Positions 27,201 to 35,908 of a DNA stretch of 64,000 nucleotides are shown in pieces; positions within the stretch are counted from its first letter, which is position 1; every line of letters starts with the position of its first letter. The stretch is from Promethearchaeota archaeon. GTDB lineage: Archaea; Asgardarchaeota; Lokiarchaeia; Sigynarchaeales; SOKP01. The notes below the pieces were generated by a model. It did no database searches. It was not told the origin of the DNA and was given only the letters and a program-made list of their open reading frames with translations. Both the position numbers and the translations under genes were made by a program. The stretch covers positions 1 through 64,000 of the forward strand of contig JAEOTV010000158.1 of the NCBI GenBank assembly GCA_016839635.1, given 5' to 3'.

Positions 27201-28680
27201 AGTTGAACAAAATTCACTACAAAAGAATATTGATGATCTCTATATTCGAAAAGAGAAATTCTGGGAAATAACTGAGAATTTACGAAAACAGATAGATGTT
27301 GAAAACAAATTACTTGAAGATACATTGGACCGTTTAAGAGCACTACAAAATGTGATGAGGATTATCACCTCAATTGAAGATATTAAAAAAGAAAATGTAG
27401 ATGCTAATAATAGAATTAAGACTTGTCAAAATGATATGCAAGGTCTAAATTCCCAAGTTGAAGAAATTCAAAAAAATGTAGATCAAAAGCAACAGGTTAT
27501 AAATAATTTAAGAGATGAAAAATCTCAAGAGTTAGAATCTCAAAAAGCAGCTCAGAAAAAATTAAATAAATTAAATAAAGATTTGCAAAGATCTCAAGGG
27601 AAATTAAATGAATTAAATAAAAATAAAGAGAGAGAACAAAAGATAATAGGATTAGGTCAAGATATAAAGGATACTGAAGAACAAGTTGAATCAATAACAA
27701 AAGACTTAGAAGTATTGAAAGAAGATTTAGCTAATGAAAATGCGAAGAAAGCTGAAAAACAAAAAGAGATTGATAAGTATATACAAGAAAAAGATGAATC
27801 ATGGAGAAAACAAAAGCAATATCAGAAAGTTATAACAGATTTAAAATCAGATCTTTCTATGGAAAATTCTAAAATAATTAATTATGAGTCCAAAAAGATC
27901 ATGTGTACTGACCAAATAGAAACCTTATTTCAGCGTTCTAAAGAATATGGTTCATTACCACCAGTAACTGATGATCTCATTGAAGCAGAACTACAGTCGG
28001 ATATCGTGGAATTAACAAAAAAGAAAAAAACTCTTGAACCAGTGAATTTGAAGGCAATTCAACAATATGACGCAGTTAAAGAAAGATTTGATGAAATAGA
28101 TATGAGGCGACAGACAATTCAAAGAGAAAGAAAATCAATTCTCGATGCAATTGATAAAATTGAATTAGAAAAAACTCGTACTTTCATGAAAGCTTATCAT
28201 GAAATTAATCGGGAATTTTCAAGGATTTTTCAGAAATTATCTCCGGGGGGTTCTGCAAAAATGATCTTAGATAGGCCAGATAAACCCTTTGAAGGAGGTA
28301 TTTCTATCGAAGCAAGACCAAGAGGAAAAAAAATTAGTTCACTAGAAATTTTAAGTGGTGGAGAAAAAACGTTAGTTGCATTATCTTTCATTTTTGCCGT
28401 TCAAGAATTTTATCCAGCTCCATTTTACGTAATGGATGAGATTGATGCAGCACTCGATGGCCCAAATGTTCACCGAGTCTCTATGGTCGTAAAAGAATTC
28501 GCTTCGCAAGCTCAATTCATGGTTATATCTCACAGAGAAGAAAATATTGTGAACGCAGATAGAATCTATGGCGTATCAATGCAACAAAGTGGAATAACAG
28601 ATATTTTTAGTGTTGATTTGGAAGAGGAGGCCAAGAGACTTCTTGAACTTGAAGATGTCGAACCAACGATTACAGAATGA
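24229..28680 (+). CDS. smc: SMC ATPase, very long and without recognisable hinge
   Basis: 1483 residues; usual SMC proteins have about 1150-1200. The head is canonical: Walker A GPNGAGKS (33-40), the C-terminal VNLKAIQQY segment (about 1272), signature LSGGE (1375-1379), Walker B VMDEIDAALD (D1403, E1404), and an SHRE-type H-loop. Two coiled-coil arms of about 510 residues each (about 170-683 and 820-1330) flank a helical, Ile/Met/Asp-rich segment at 683-820, the exact midpoint. No canonical globular hinge with its conserved glycines is visible. Start is TTG 24229 after GGAGAT. The ScpA and ScpB genes follow directly, so this is the chromosomal condensin SMC of this organism and not a side paralogue. 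Confidence 0.93.
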   Translation: MTYIKKISMSGFKSFGDRTVTIRLSSGFTCIVGPNGAGKSNIIDALCFALGRLSKKTMRAKSLEDLIFAGSRGKNPSQRASVTLYFDNSENIFPGGTNDFEITRTIKVGGGGGYKMNGKKTTRQQILNALAAANIDPDGSNQFVLQGKIVELTHMNAEDRRRFIEELIGLQKYDEMKDATLKELEKAERDLGQFEAIFKEVSAQLKKVEKEKNDALAWKELDEKINYLNSQLIALKISKLRQEEEDLERKIENSLKIIEEIQEKINRQEDVLKQESLVMDNIQKTILEKEKEREEITENITQVKTQISSSQTTLNLAQKSIEKLVNEIGTLESKQMKLEEGQTFDSLIESVSNEILENENHIEETKKEIEKRQQTQAELDLQIKNTEDENSLFKSEISKIQQNLSSNNAQIKMLRGTINKNKEKKQKLEAELEKLKKEAESIDEAIEATKKAESDIRKRINDLNAKISKENQNQKDLENNINNLQADKSQFNSKLTDFQTSLSSLNTEIKMNQGNIQELNEKKIFIRKKITELSKGRDAEKAVKELLTENEDINKDLNHLKVKFKQENSIYRKNEQDLELLNMKRYSFESEINDNNAKIDNINTELKILTKELTKLDRDKNNLEIQVNSLDQNLTTIRNESEKFNNKKENVQRRLEELSQERGNLSKKIESSEDEYEKNTKDITGILQILNMLTQNINISVESIKANIQQSNADAIDSSAEDFKKFILDIVDIMKTVEDIGVDEEKHTEMTEMINSIMQTLELFTDNADDTIDQLIEKVKESADVEVQTSTNTFDNFVQDLMEILENVYLSLRKLTMSKSQELYKQLEEISASIKSQTDDFNKNEQQLTETRIQEKHFSENLSSYNKRLEEIGKRNSEINQRIEKAESEINERRVIIDNRQLEVNNLDSEIIKLKELKDTYWDNITKLQDNIDKKQKDLENLREKLQELHGIQNLFDSILEIDGNLDKLNLIIEEKKTIIINTEESIKNIKVEQNSLQKNIDDLYIRKEKFWEITENLRKQIDVENKLLEDTLDRLRALQNVMRIITSIEDIKKENVDANNRIKTCQNDMQGLNSQVEEIQKNVDQKQQVINNLRDEKSQELESQKAAQKKLNKLNKDLQRSQGKLNELNKNKEREQKIIGLGQDIKDTEEQVESITKDLEVLKEDLANENAKKAEKQKEIDKYIQEKDESWRKQKQYQKVITDLKSDLSMENSKIINYESKKIMCTDQIETLFQRSKEYGSLPPVTDDLIEAELQSDIVELTKKKKTLEPVNLKAIQQYDAVKERFDEIDMRRQTIQRERKSILDAIDKIELEKTRTFMKAYHEINREFSRIFQKLSPGGSAKMILDRPDKPFEGGISIEARPRGKKISSLEILSGGEKTLVALSFIFAVQEFYPAPFYVMDEIDAALDGPNVHRVSMVVKEFASQAQFMVISHREENIVNADRIYGVSMQQSGITDIFSVDLEEEAKRLLELEDVEPTITE

Positions 28681-29708
28681 TTAAAATATATAAAATGGTG
28701 ATAAGTATTTCAGAAAATGAACAAAATTCTACGAAAAATTATAATTTTAATGATTGGACTGTTAAACAACTAAGGGAATTTGCCTCGAAAAATAATATAA
28801 AAATACCTACTAAATCTAAGAAAAAAGAAATAATTGATTTACTTCAAGAGGTCGTATCACATCCTGAATTTTCAGATAGATCTCAAGAAATTGAAGAAGT
28901 TGAAGAAGAACTAGTTGCTGGATTTGATGATGAGGAAGATCTTGCTTTATTAAGGAAAGAAAAGCTTGAATTAAAATTCTGGCAAAAACCACCATTTTCT
29001 AGTCTATTAGATTCGGAAATAGCAAAAGAATCAGAAATTGCTTTTTATGATTTAGCAAAATTAGTTGATGAATTTTTCAATAAAATGCTCCATGAAGAAT
29101 TGATAAATTATAAAATTTCGGGAATTGCGCTTAAGACTTCTGCAGTTTTACATCATTATAAAATTTCAAGTATAATTAGAGAAGAGGAACAAATTCAAAA
29201 AAGAGAAGAATTGGAGAGATTCAGACAAGCGCATGGTAGGACCATTCCAAAAGCGCTTCCTCAACCAATTCAACCTAAAATGCAAATAGCTACAAAAGAT
29301 GAATTATTTGATGCTATGAGATCTGCTATTATAGAAGTTATGCAGAATAAAGAAAAACTAAGAAGAAGACGAATGAGAAAAGAAGAAATAAAACAACAAA
29401 GGGTTCAAATGAAATCTAAAGCACAACTCCCTAAGGAACTTCTTAAACACATAAGCGGAAGAGAACAAACAGTAGAAGAATTACATGAATCATGGTTTAA
29501 TCGAATTAAAGCTACGATTAGTCTAAATAATAAGGAACCAACTTTTTACGAGTTGGCAGATATTATTAAAAATGAGGAGAAAAGTGGTATTGGACGGAAA
29601 TTTTCTTTTGTTCGCATGTTTCTTGCATTAATGTTTCTATCTACTGGGAATAAATTGACTCTATCTCAAGAAGAAGATTTTCAAGATTTTAGTGTCAATA
29701 TTAGATAA
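28677..29708 (+). CDS. scpA: ScpA-like kleisin with N-terminal SAP-like segment
   Basis: 343 residues. The start ATG (28677) overlaps the SMC stop; another ATG at 28695 is possible. Residues ~25-60 (NDWTVKQLREFASKNN, then a lysine-rich turn and a helix) look like a SAP DNA-binding motif. The kleisin N-terminal part follows after an acidic linker, the middle is charged and helical, and the C-terminal winged helix (about 280-343) ends ADIIKNEEKSGIGRKFSFVRMFLALMFL-like, as in ScpA. Kleisins bridge the two SMC heads. The SAP-like addition is not part of standard ScpA. The operon SMC, ScpA, ScpB supports the call. Confidence 0.82.
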   Translation: MIKIYKMVISISENEQNSTKNYNFNDWTVKQLREFASKNNIKIPTKSKKKEIIDLLQEVVSHPEFSDRSQEIEEVEEELVAGFDDEEDLALLRKEKLELKFWQKPPFSSLLDSEIAKESEIAFYDLAKLVDEFFNKMLHEELINYKISGIALKTSAVLHHYKISSIIREEEQIQKREELERFRQAHGRTIPKALPQPIQPKMQIATKDELFDAMRSAIIEVMQNKEKLRRRRMRKEEIKQQRVQMKSKAQLPKELLKHISGREQTVEELHESWFNRIKATISLNNKEPTFYELADIIKNEEKSGIGRKFSFVRMFLALMFLSTGNKLTLSQEEDFQDFSVNIR

Positions 29709-29749
29709 AAACTATATTTGTTGGATTAATTATAAAATATGGTGATAAT

Positions 29750-30577
29750 TTGGAAGAAAATCACGAAAATACTCTTAATGAAAAAGAAGAAGAAGATTTA
29801 GAAAAAATGGAAGAAATTGAATTACTCAGAGATTTAAATTCAAAATCAGAAACTCCAATGCTAAAAGAATTTGAGGAAGCTGAAGACATAGAAGATGATT
29901 TACAAGCCAATTTGATTGAAGACACTTTGGAAACCACAATTCTTGATGAAGAATCTTTAAAGGACCAAGTAAGGATTTTCCATCGAAATTTAATTGAAGC
30001 TTCTTTGTACGCTGCTGGTAGACCCTTAACTATAGAAGAATTATCAACAAAATTGGAATTTTCTAAGAAAGAAGTGGAAGAATTAGTAAATGAAGTAGCT
30101 TTTGATTATCTAGAACGCTCTACTGCTCTTGTTATTGCTCAGATTGGAGATAGATATCAAATGCAAATTAGACCAGAATATACTGAAAAAGTTTCTAAAT
30201 TTGCTAAAGGAGGAGCAATAGCAGAAAGATACTTGAGAACCTTAACAGTTATTGCTTTAAAGCAGCCAGTTTTGAAATCAATGGTTATTAAATTGAGAGG
30301 TACTGGCGCATATGAACATATAAAGTATCTCATAGATAATGGGTTTATAAATGCTGTAAAAAAGGGAAGATCCCACGAACTAACCACCACTGATACATAT
30401 GCAGATATGTTTGGGTTACCAAAAGATAAAACTGAATTGAAACGTGCCATGATTACCCAATTAGGAATTGAAGAAATATCAAGTAATGAAACTCCAGACA
30501 ATAGTGAACTCTCTGATGATACAGAAACCTTTACCGAAACTGAATCTATAAATGAAAATGAAGAAGGAGTAGAATAA
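29750..30577 (+). CDS. scpB: ScpB, SMC complex winged-helix subunit
   Basis: 275 residues. An acidic, disordered N-terminus (1-70) precedes two winged helices typical of ScpB: IEASLYAAGRPLTIEELSTKL (about 84-104) and RTLTVIALKQPVLKSMVIKLRG (about 162-183) with HIKYLIDNGFINAVKKGRSHELTTT. The final ~40 residues are again acidic. ScpB dimers bind the ScpA middle region and regulate SMC ATPase activity. The start is TTG at 29750 (no in-frame ATG upstream); the gap to ScpA is 41 bases. It ends 21 bases before the convergent ValRS gene. Confidence 0.88.
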   Translation: MEENHENTLNEKEEEDLEKMEEIELLRDLNSKSETPMLKEFEEAEDIEDDLQANLIEDTLETTILDEESLKDQVRIFHRNLIEASLYAAGRPLTIEELSTKLEFSKKEVEELVNEVAFDYLERSTALVIAQIGDRYQMQIRPEYTEKVSKFAKGGAIAERYLRTLTVIALKQPVLKSMVIKLRGTGAYEHIKYLIDNGFINAVKKGRSHELTTTDTYADMFGLPKDKTELKRAMITQLGIEEISSNETPDNSELSDDTETFTETESINENEEGVE

Positions 30578-30598
30578 TTAATTTTTGAAAAATCTCTA

Positions 30599-33199
30599 TC
30601 ACTTAAAAATATAAACTGTGATATTCAAGTCTTCAATGTCTTGCTTTAAATCTGATTTTTCTTTAATATTTTTCTCCTGTGATTTTTCAATTATTTCTAA
30701 ATTATCTATTCTAAGAGTATTTATAATATCTTTTTTTAGTTTATCTATCTTTTTCAGTTGATTTGTATCTGAAATCAAAATAACTTTTCTAATACTTTGA
30801 TTTAAAGGTATTTGAAGGATTGATTTTTCCATCCTTAGAAATTTAATAATTTCAATAATTAGTTTTCCATCATTAGCTGAATCTTCTGAAATTTTATCAT
30901 AGTGTAATGACCATTTCTCTAAATGAATTGATTTTAGAATCTTAAATTGTTTATAGAGAATTGAGTAAATTTCTTCTGAAATAAACGGCATAATAACAGA
31001 TGTTATAGTTAATAATTTGTAAAAAAGGTTTAATGCATTCTTTAAGGAAGTTTCTCGCGTTTCTTGGTTTTCAGAATAGAATTTATGCTTTATAGCTTCG
31101 ATATAATTATCGCAAATCTCATTCCAAAAAAAAGTGCGTAATATCATCGTAGCTCCATGCCAATTATATCCCTCAAAACATTGTGTAATTAAATCTAAAT
31201 TTTTGTTAAATTCTGAAAAGAAATAACTGTCTATAGCAGATAATTCATTAAGATTAACATTTACGTTATCAATCTTAATCTGATTTAAATTTAAAAATAA
31301 AAATCTGTAAGCATTCCAAATTTTTGTTAAAAATCTTGAAGCACCAATTAATTGTTCAAACCGTCTCCTATATTTCTTATTAAATTTGTCTTCAGGAAGT
31401 TTTTTCCTTTCTTTTAAAATCCTTTCATTTGAAACAGGCTGTTTATTTTGTAGATTTATCCAAGTAAATTCAAATGGATAATCATCACCTAAAGAACCCA
31501 TAGCTGTCCAATATCTTATAGCATCAGAACCGAATTCAGGTATCACTTCTTCTGGTGCAATATAGTTATCAAGACTCTTTGACATATGTCTCCCATCTGG
31601 ACCAGCAACCATTCCATTAATCATTGCTTCATAGAAAGGTGCTTTTCCAGTTAATATTTTACATCGAAATAAGGAGTAAAACAGCCAGGTACGGATGATT
31701 TCATAACCCTGGGAGCGATGAACTTTAGCATCCATATATGCTCTTTTAAAAAATTCATTATCTTCTGCCCATTTTGATATTTCTAAGGGTGTAAGGCTAG
31801 AATCAATCCAGCAATCACAGACATCCTTTTCACCTATGATATTTTTACTTTTACAATTTGAACACTGGTTAATAGGAGGTGAGGTTTTCACTGGATTTAA
31901 TGGTAAATCCTTTCTTTTAGGTGGAATAATTTCACCACAATCTTGACAATACCAAAATGGAATAGGGGTACCAAAAAAACGCTGGCGTGAAATAACCCAG
32001 TTCCAATCTAAACCTTCTGCCCAATCTATTAATCTTTGTTTTTGTTTTTCAGGATACCATTTCATAATTTCTCCAGATTCAATAATTTCTTGTGTGAAAT
32101 CCTTCACATTAATAAACCACTGATAGACTGGTAAGTATTCTATCGGTTTACTACAAGATGATCGTTCTGAATGAATTATTAAACTATGCTTATAGTCTTC
32201 AATTTTTTCAATTAATCCTTTTTTATCAAGATCTTTAACTATCTGTTCTCGTGCTTCCATGATAGTTAAACCTTGATATACAGAATTTTCATTCATACGA
32301 CCGTTTTCAGCAAAAATTTGGATCTCATCCAAGTTATATTCAAATTTCCATTTAATATCCATTTCATCTCCATATGTACAGACATAAACTACACCAGTAC
32401 CAAAATTCATATCAATTGAAGGATCCATATAAACTTTAACGGTTCTATTCGTAAATGGAATTTCAATTTTAGCAGCAGAAATATCGTAATAACGTTCATC
32501 ATTTGGATGGACCATTATGGCTACGCACGCTTCCATATATTCAGGGCGTGTTGTTGCTATAGTAATGAACTCATTTTCTCTCTCTACAATGGGTAATTTT
32601 ATGTACCATAGTTTTCCTAACTCTTCTTGATAACCTACTTCTGCTTTTGCTACAGATGTTTCACAATTTACACAAAAATGAGTTGGAAATTTATCTCTAT
32701 AAAGCATACCTTTTTCATAGAATTCTAAAAGTGATATTTGGACTTTTCGCTTGTAATCATCATTCATCGTTCTATAAGTATATCTCCAATCAGTCGAATA
32801 CCCTAAATCATTCAATTGCTTTGTCATTTTTTCAATATTATTCTCAACCCATTCTCTACATTTCTCTAAGAAGTTTTCTCTATCATCTTTAGAAATTCCA
32901 TAATTCTTTGTGACTGCTAACTCAACAGGTAGTCCATGACAATCCCATCCTTGAGGAAAATATACATTTTCTCCTCTCATTCGATGGTACCTTGCAACAA
33001 AATCAATCCAAGCATAATTTAGATATTGTCCTATATGTAATACTCCACTAACAAAGGGAGGTGGTGTGTCAATAGTAAAAATTTCATCTGTTCGGTCTTT
33101 ATTGAATGCGTTTATCCTATTTTCTTCCCAATATTTTATCCACTTTTCTTGAATTGTTTTGAAATTGAACCGTTTCGGATAATTTGTTCCTTGAGCCAT
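30599..33199 (-). CDS. valS: Valyl-tRNA synthetase, archaeal type
   Basis: 866-residue class I synthetase charging tRNA-Val. TPPPFVSGVLHIG opens the catalytic domain; the class I HIGH motif reads HIGQ here. FPQGWDCHGLPVE is typical of archaeal ValRS. The editing domain (about 200-340) includes ATTRPEYMEACVAIMVHP. The second signature reads HMSKS (KMSKS). WxxSRQRFFGTPIPFWYC, a zinc-ribbon-like CxxC pair, the anticodon-binding helical domain and a short C-terminal end follow. The length fits ValRS and is below IleRS. Encoded 32 bases downstream of an intron-containing tRNA-Ala on the same strand. Confidence 0.92.
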   Translation of the reverse strand: MAQGTNYPKRFNFKTIQEKWIKYWEENRINAFNKDRTDEIFTIDTPPPFVSGVLHIGQYLNYAWIDFVARYHRMRGENVYFPQGWDCHGLPVELAVTKNYGISKDDRENFLEKCREWVENNIEKMTKQLNDLGYSTDWRYTYRTMNDDYKRKVQISLLEFYEKGMLYRDKFPTHFCVNCETSVAKAEVGYQEELGKLWYIKLPIVERENEFITIATTRPEYMEACVAIMVHPNDERYYDISAAKIEIPFTNRTVKVYMDPSIDMNFGTGVVYVCTYGDEMDIKWKFEYNLDEIQIFAENGRMNENSVYQGLTIMEAREQIVKDLDKKGLIEKIEDYKHSLIIHSERSSCSKPIEYLPVYQWFINVKDFTQEIIESGEIMKWYPEKQKQRLIDWAEGLDWNWVISRQRFFGTPIPFWYCQDCGEIIPPKRKDLPLNPVKTSPPINQCSNCKSKNIIGEKDVCDCWIDSSLTPLEISKWAEDNEFFKRAYMDAKVHRSQGYEIIRTWLFYSLFRCKILTGKAPFYEAMINGMVAGPDGRHMSKSLDNYIAPEEVIPEFGSDAIRYWTAMGSLGDDYPFEFTWINLQNKQPVSNERILKERKKLPEDKFNKKYRRRFEQLIGASRFLTKIWNAYRFLFLNLNQIKIDNVNVNLNELSAIDSYFFSEFNKNLDLITQCFEGYNWHGATMILRTFFWNEICDNYIEAIKHKFYSENQETRETSLKNALNLFYKLLTITSVIMPFISEEIYSILYKQFKILKSIHLEKWSLHYDKISEDSANDGKLIIEIIKFLRMEKSILQIPLNQSIRKVILISDTNQLKKIDKLKKDIINTLRIDNLEIIEKSQEKNIKEKSDLKQDIEDLNITVYIFK

Positions 33200-33231
33200 C
33201 TTTAAACCTTTTTAGATCTGTAATAATAGAA

Positions 33232-33333
33232 TGGACCTGACGGGAATTGAACCCGTGACCTCTTGAATGCGAATCTTGAGTTTAAACATCCAGTTTAAAG
33301 AAATCAAGCGATCTTCCACTGATCTACAGGCCC
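33232..33333 (-). tRNA. tRNA-Ala with 30-nt intron (anticodon CGC or TGC)
   Basis: On the minus strand the cloverleaf is complete. Acceptor GGGCCTG pairs with CAGGTCC and includes the G3-T70 pair that marks tRNA-Ala; discriminator A73. D arm GATC/GATC with GG in the loop; T arm ACGGG/CCCGT with loop TTCAATT; 5-nt variable loop. Anticodon stem CTTGA/TCAAG encloses 37 nt, so 30 nt are intron. The intron holds a hairpin TTTAAAC/GTTTAAA. Depending on the cut site the mature loop is TTCGCAT (CGC) or TTTGCAT (TGC), both alanine. A cut at the usual 37/38 site would give TTTCTTT (TCT, Arg), which disagrees with the alanine body. The CCA is not encoded. Confidence 0.85.
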
Positions 33334-33420
33334 AACCATATTTTTTCTATAATTATATTGTTAAAATCAGAATAACTAAAATTTTTTATTATTTTTACTA
33401 GATATTTTAAAAAAGTAGAA

Positions 33421-35799
33421 TTAATATTGAGTTCTGGCAATTATATCATTTTGTGCAGCTTTAGTGAGCTCTGTAAACAAGACTGAATACCCTGCAATCC
33501 TTACAACCAAACCCCGATAATCATTAGGATTTTGTTGGGCTTTACATAACGTATCTTTACCAATAACGTTAAATTGAATATGATATCCTCCTTTAGGTTT
33601 AAAATAAGATTTAATCAATGGAATAAATATGCCCTCTTTAAGAGAATTTGGATGAAAATCTAAAAGTAATGAAGTTCCATTTGTAATAAGTTCAGTATTC
33701 AACTTTTTTACTGAATTGAGAATTGCAGTTGGACCTTTTTTATCTCTTCCATGAGTAGGCCCAACTCCATTTGAAAGTGCATCTCTAGATTTTCGTCCGT
33801 CTGCTGATGCGGCTGTCCAAGATCCAAATGCTATATGAAAAGAAGTAGAATATACTCCTGGATTAAATTTTCCAGCACGAAAATTTTTATATTTCGAAAT
33901 TTCATTACAATACTCTCTGACAATGTCTACAGCAATTTGATCTACATAATCATAATCATTCCCAAATTTTGGAACTTTGTTAATAAAAAGTTCTCTCCAC
34001 TCAGATCCTTTTTTTCCTAGGTAAATTCCTCTGTAATTTTTCAAAAGCATTGTTACCATGTCCTCAAATGTTAATATTTTATCTTCAAAAACAAATTTTT
34101 TAATAACCGCTAAACTATCTGCAGCTGTTGCTAAACCAATTAATTGGGGGCCTGTAAAATTATATATAGCACCACCATTAGTTACATCTAAGCCACGATT
34201 AATGCAATTATCGACAGTAGAGGATAAATAAGGTTGAGGGTTGAATTCAGCAATAGTCTTATCAAGTGTATTCATTGTTAAGACCATATTTTTAATAAAA
34301 AATTTCATTTGTTCTAAAAGTGAATTCCAGAGATCTTTATAAGACAGAATTTCTTTATCATTTTTTATCCCAATTTGTCTTCTGATAAACATATCGCTTC
34401 CATTTGTTAAAGCTAATTCTAAACATTTAACAATATTTAACTGGCATGCATTAGTTGATCCAAATGATTTATTTGGGTGTTGAGGTTCTACACATCCGAT
34501 TGGAGCATACTCTCGTGCATCCTCAAGAGTAAAACCACGTTTAACAAGCCCTTGAATCATTACATCGTCATTAAATAAAGCTATACTTGTGCCTAATTTA
34601 ACTGATTTTGCGACTTTAGTCAAAAATTCTGCTGGAGTGCTTTGATGAATTCTTATTGAAAAGTTTGGTTGAACTGTTTGGAGATGGGAGTATGAATCTA
34701 ATATAATGTATGATAAATCATTTGTCGCATCATTTCCTTGTCGGTCTAGTCCTCCGATAGTAACATTTTCTGTGATTGGAGGCCCCTCTCCAGCATTAAT
34801 TGCTAAATAAAAAACATAATTCCATAAAGTAGTTAATTTCAAAAAGAAGCATTCAATCAAAAATTGGACTTCTTCTTTTGTTATAAGACCTCTATTCATA
34901 TCATTCACATAAAATGGATAGAGTAATTGGTCAAGCCGCCCAATACTCACAGCATATCCTCCATCTTCTAGTCCACATATAAGATGATTGAAATATATGA
35001 GTTGAAGGGCTTCTTTAAAATTCTTTGGGGCATTTTCAGAAATATTTAAACAAATTTCTGATATTTCTAAAAGTTCCTCCTTTCGTTTAAAATTAGGTTC
35101 TTTTTCTGAAATTCTTATTGCTAAAGAGGAAAATCTTTTTATAAAAGATTTGGCAGCATTACATAAAATAATAACAGATTGCAAAAAATTTATTTTTTGA
35201 ATATCATTAGGAAAATCTTTCATCTTGCTTTTTGCTTTTTTAATCAAACCATTTAATCCAAACTTTAAAATATTTTCATGCCCTGGGAAAAAATGACCAA
35301 TCCCATTAGTTAATTCGGTTTCAACTAGAAATACTAATGTATCCATGATTTGTTTCACTTTTGGCTCTAAATTTTTTATAAATTGCTCTTTTAAAGTATA
35401 TTCCTCATTTTTCCAATAGGGAATAATGCTTTCTTTCAAAATTCTTTTTTCATCATTTGTAATAAATGATTTTTGTGCTGGACGTTTGTCATAAGTGTCT
35501 ACATCCTGTTCTATAAAGTCTACTCTAATTTCAGGATATAAGGGAGTTCCAACAAATTTACTGCACCGATTTCCAACAATAAATTCATCTTCCCAGATTC
35601 TAATCGACATATTTGTTAATACATGGTCTAAAGATTTTGCAAAACGAATAACTGGATGTTCTCTTTTTGTATTTTTATATGAATCCGTAATTAATTTAGC
35701 TCTTTCAATACAAATTTCACGTGGTTGCATAACCACTTTATCTTTCATTTTTAATATTCTTTCTTCATAATATGAAGGAGGAGGTCGTTCTAATTGCAT
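33421..35799 (-). CDS. Glycyl radical enzyme (PFL/dehydratase family)
   Basis: 792-residue glycyl-radical enzyme. The active-site cysteine is C436 in IGCVEPQHPNKSFGS; the radical glycine is G770 in VRIAGYSVLF near the C-terminus. GCVEP is shared by diol or glycerol dehydratases, choline lyase and arylacetate-type enzymes, while true pyruvate formate-lyase has two adjacent cysteines at this site; a single Cys argues for a dehydratase or C-N/C-C lyase. The substrate cannot be decided. No radical-SAM activating enzyme is present within this window, which is unusual because the two genes are normally adjacent. The enzyme is oxygen-sensitive, which points to an anaerobic organism. Confidence 0.88.
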   Translation of the reverse strand: MQLERPPPSYYEERILKMKDKVVMQPREICIERAKLITDSYKNTKREHPVIRFAKSLDHVLTNMSIRIWEDEFIVGNRCSKFVGTPLYPEIRVDFIEQDVDTYDKRPAQKSFITNDEKRILKESIIPYWKNEEYTLKEQFIKNLEPKVKQIMDTLVFLVETELTNGIGHFFPGHENILKFGLNGLIKKAKSKMKDFPNDIQKINFLQSVIILCNAAKSFIKRFSSLAIRISEKEPNFKRKEELLEISEICLNISENAPKNFKEALQLIYFNHLICGLEDGGYAVSIGRLDQLLYPFYVNDMNRGLITKEEVQFLIECFFLKLTTLWNYVFYLAINAGEGPPITENVTIGGLDRQGNDATNDLSYIILDSYSHLQTVQPNFSIRIHQSTPAEFLTKVAKSVKLGTSIALFNDDVMIQGLVKRGFTLEDAREYAPIGCVEPQHPNKSFGSTNACQLNIVKCLELALTNGSDMFIRRQIGIKNDKEILSYKDLWNSLLEQMKFFIKNMVLTMNTLDKTIAEFNPQPYLSSTVDNCINRGLDVTNGGAIYNFTGPQLIGLATAADSLAVIKKFVFEDKILTFEDMVTMLLKNYRGIYLGKKGSEWRELFINKVPKFGNDYDYVDQIAVDIVREYCNEISKYKNFRAGKFNPGVYSTSFHIAFGSWTAASADGRKSRDALSNGVGPTHGRDKKGPTAILNSVKKLNTELITNGTSLLLDFHPNSLKEGIFIPLIKSYFKPKGGYHIQFNVIGKDTLCKAQQNPNDYRGLVVRIAGYSVLFTELTKAAQNDIIARTQY

Positions 35800-35908
35800 T
35801 TATATCCCTAAATATTATCTATTATATAGTTTAATAAAAAATATAATTACTTTATTTAATAAAAGTTTTTATTATATATTTTCAAACAAACTCTGGAATT
35901 TCATAGAG

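Noticed and set aside
30599..33199. Isoleucyl-tRNA synthetase
   Set aside because: TPPPFVSG, FPQGWDCHGLP and the 866-residue length fit archaeal ValRS better than IleRS, which is about 1000 residues or more.
33232..33333. Reading the tRNA as tRNA-Arg (TCT)
   Set aside because: It would follow from a standard 37/38 intron, but the G3-T70 pair and the overall body fit tRNA-Ala, and position 37 would be T.
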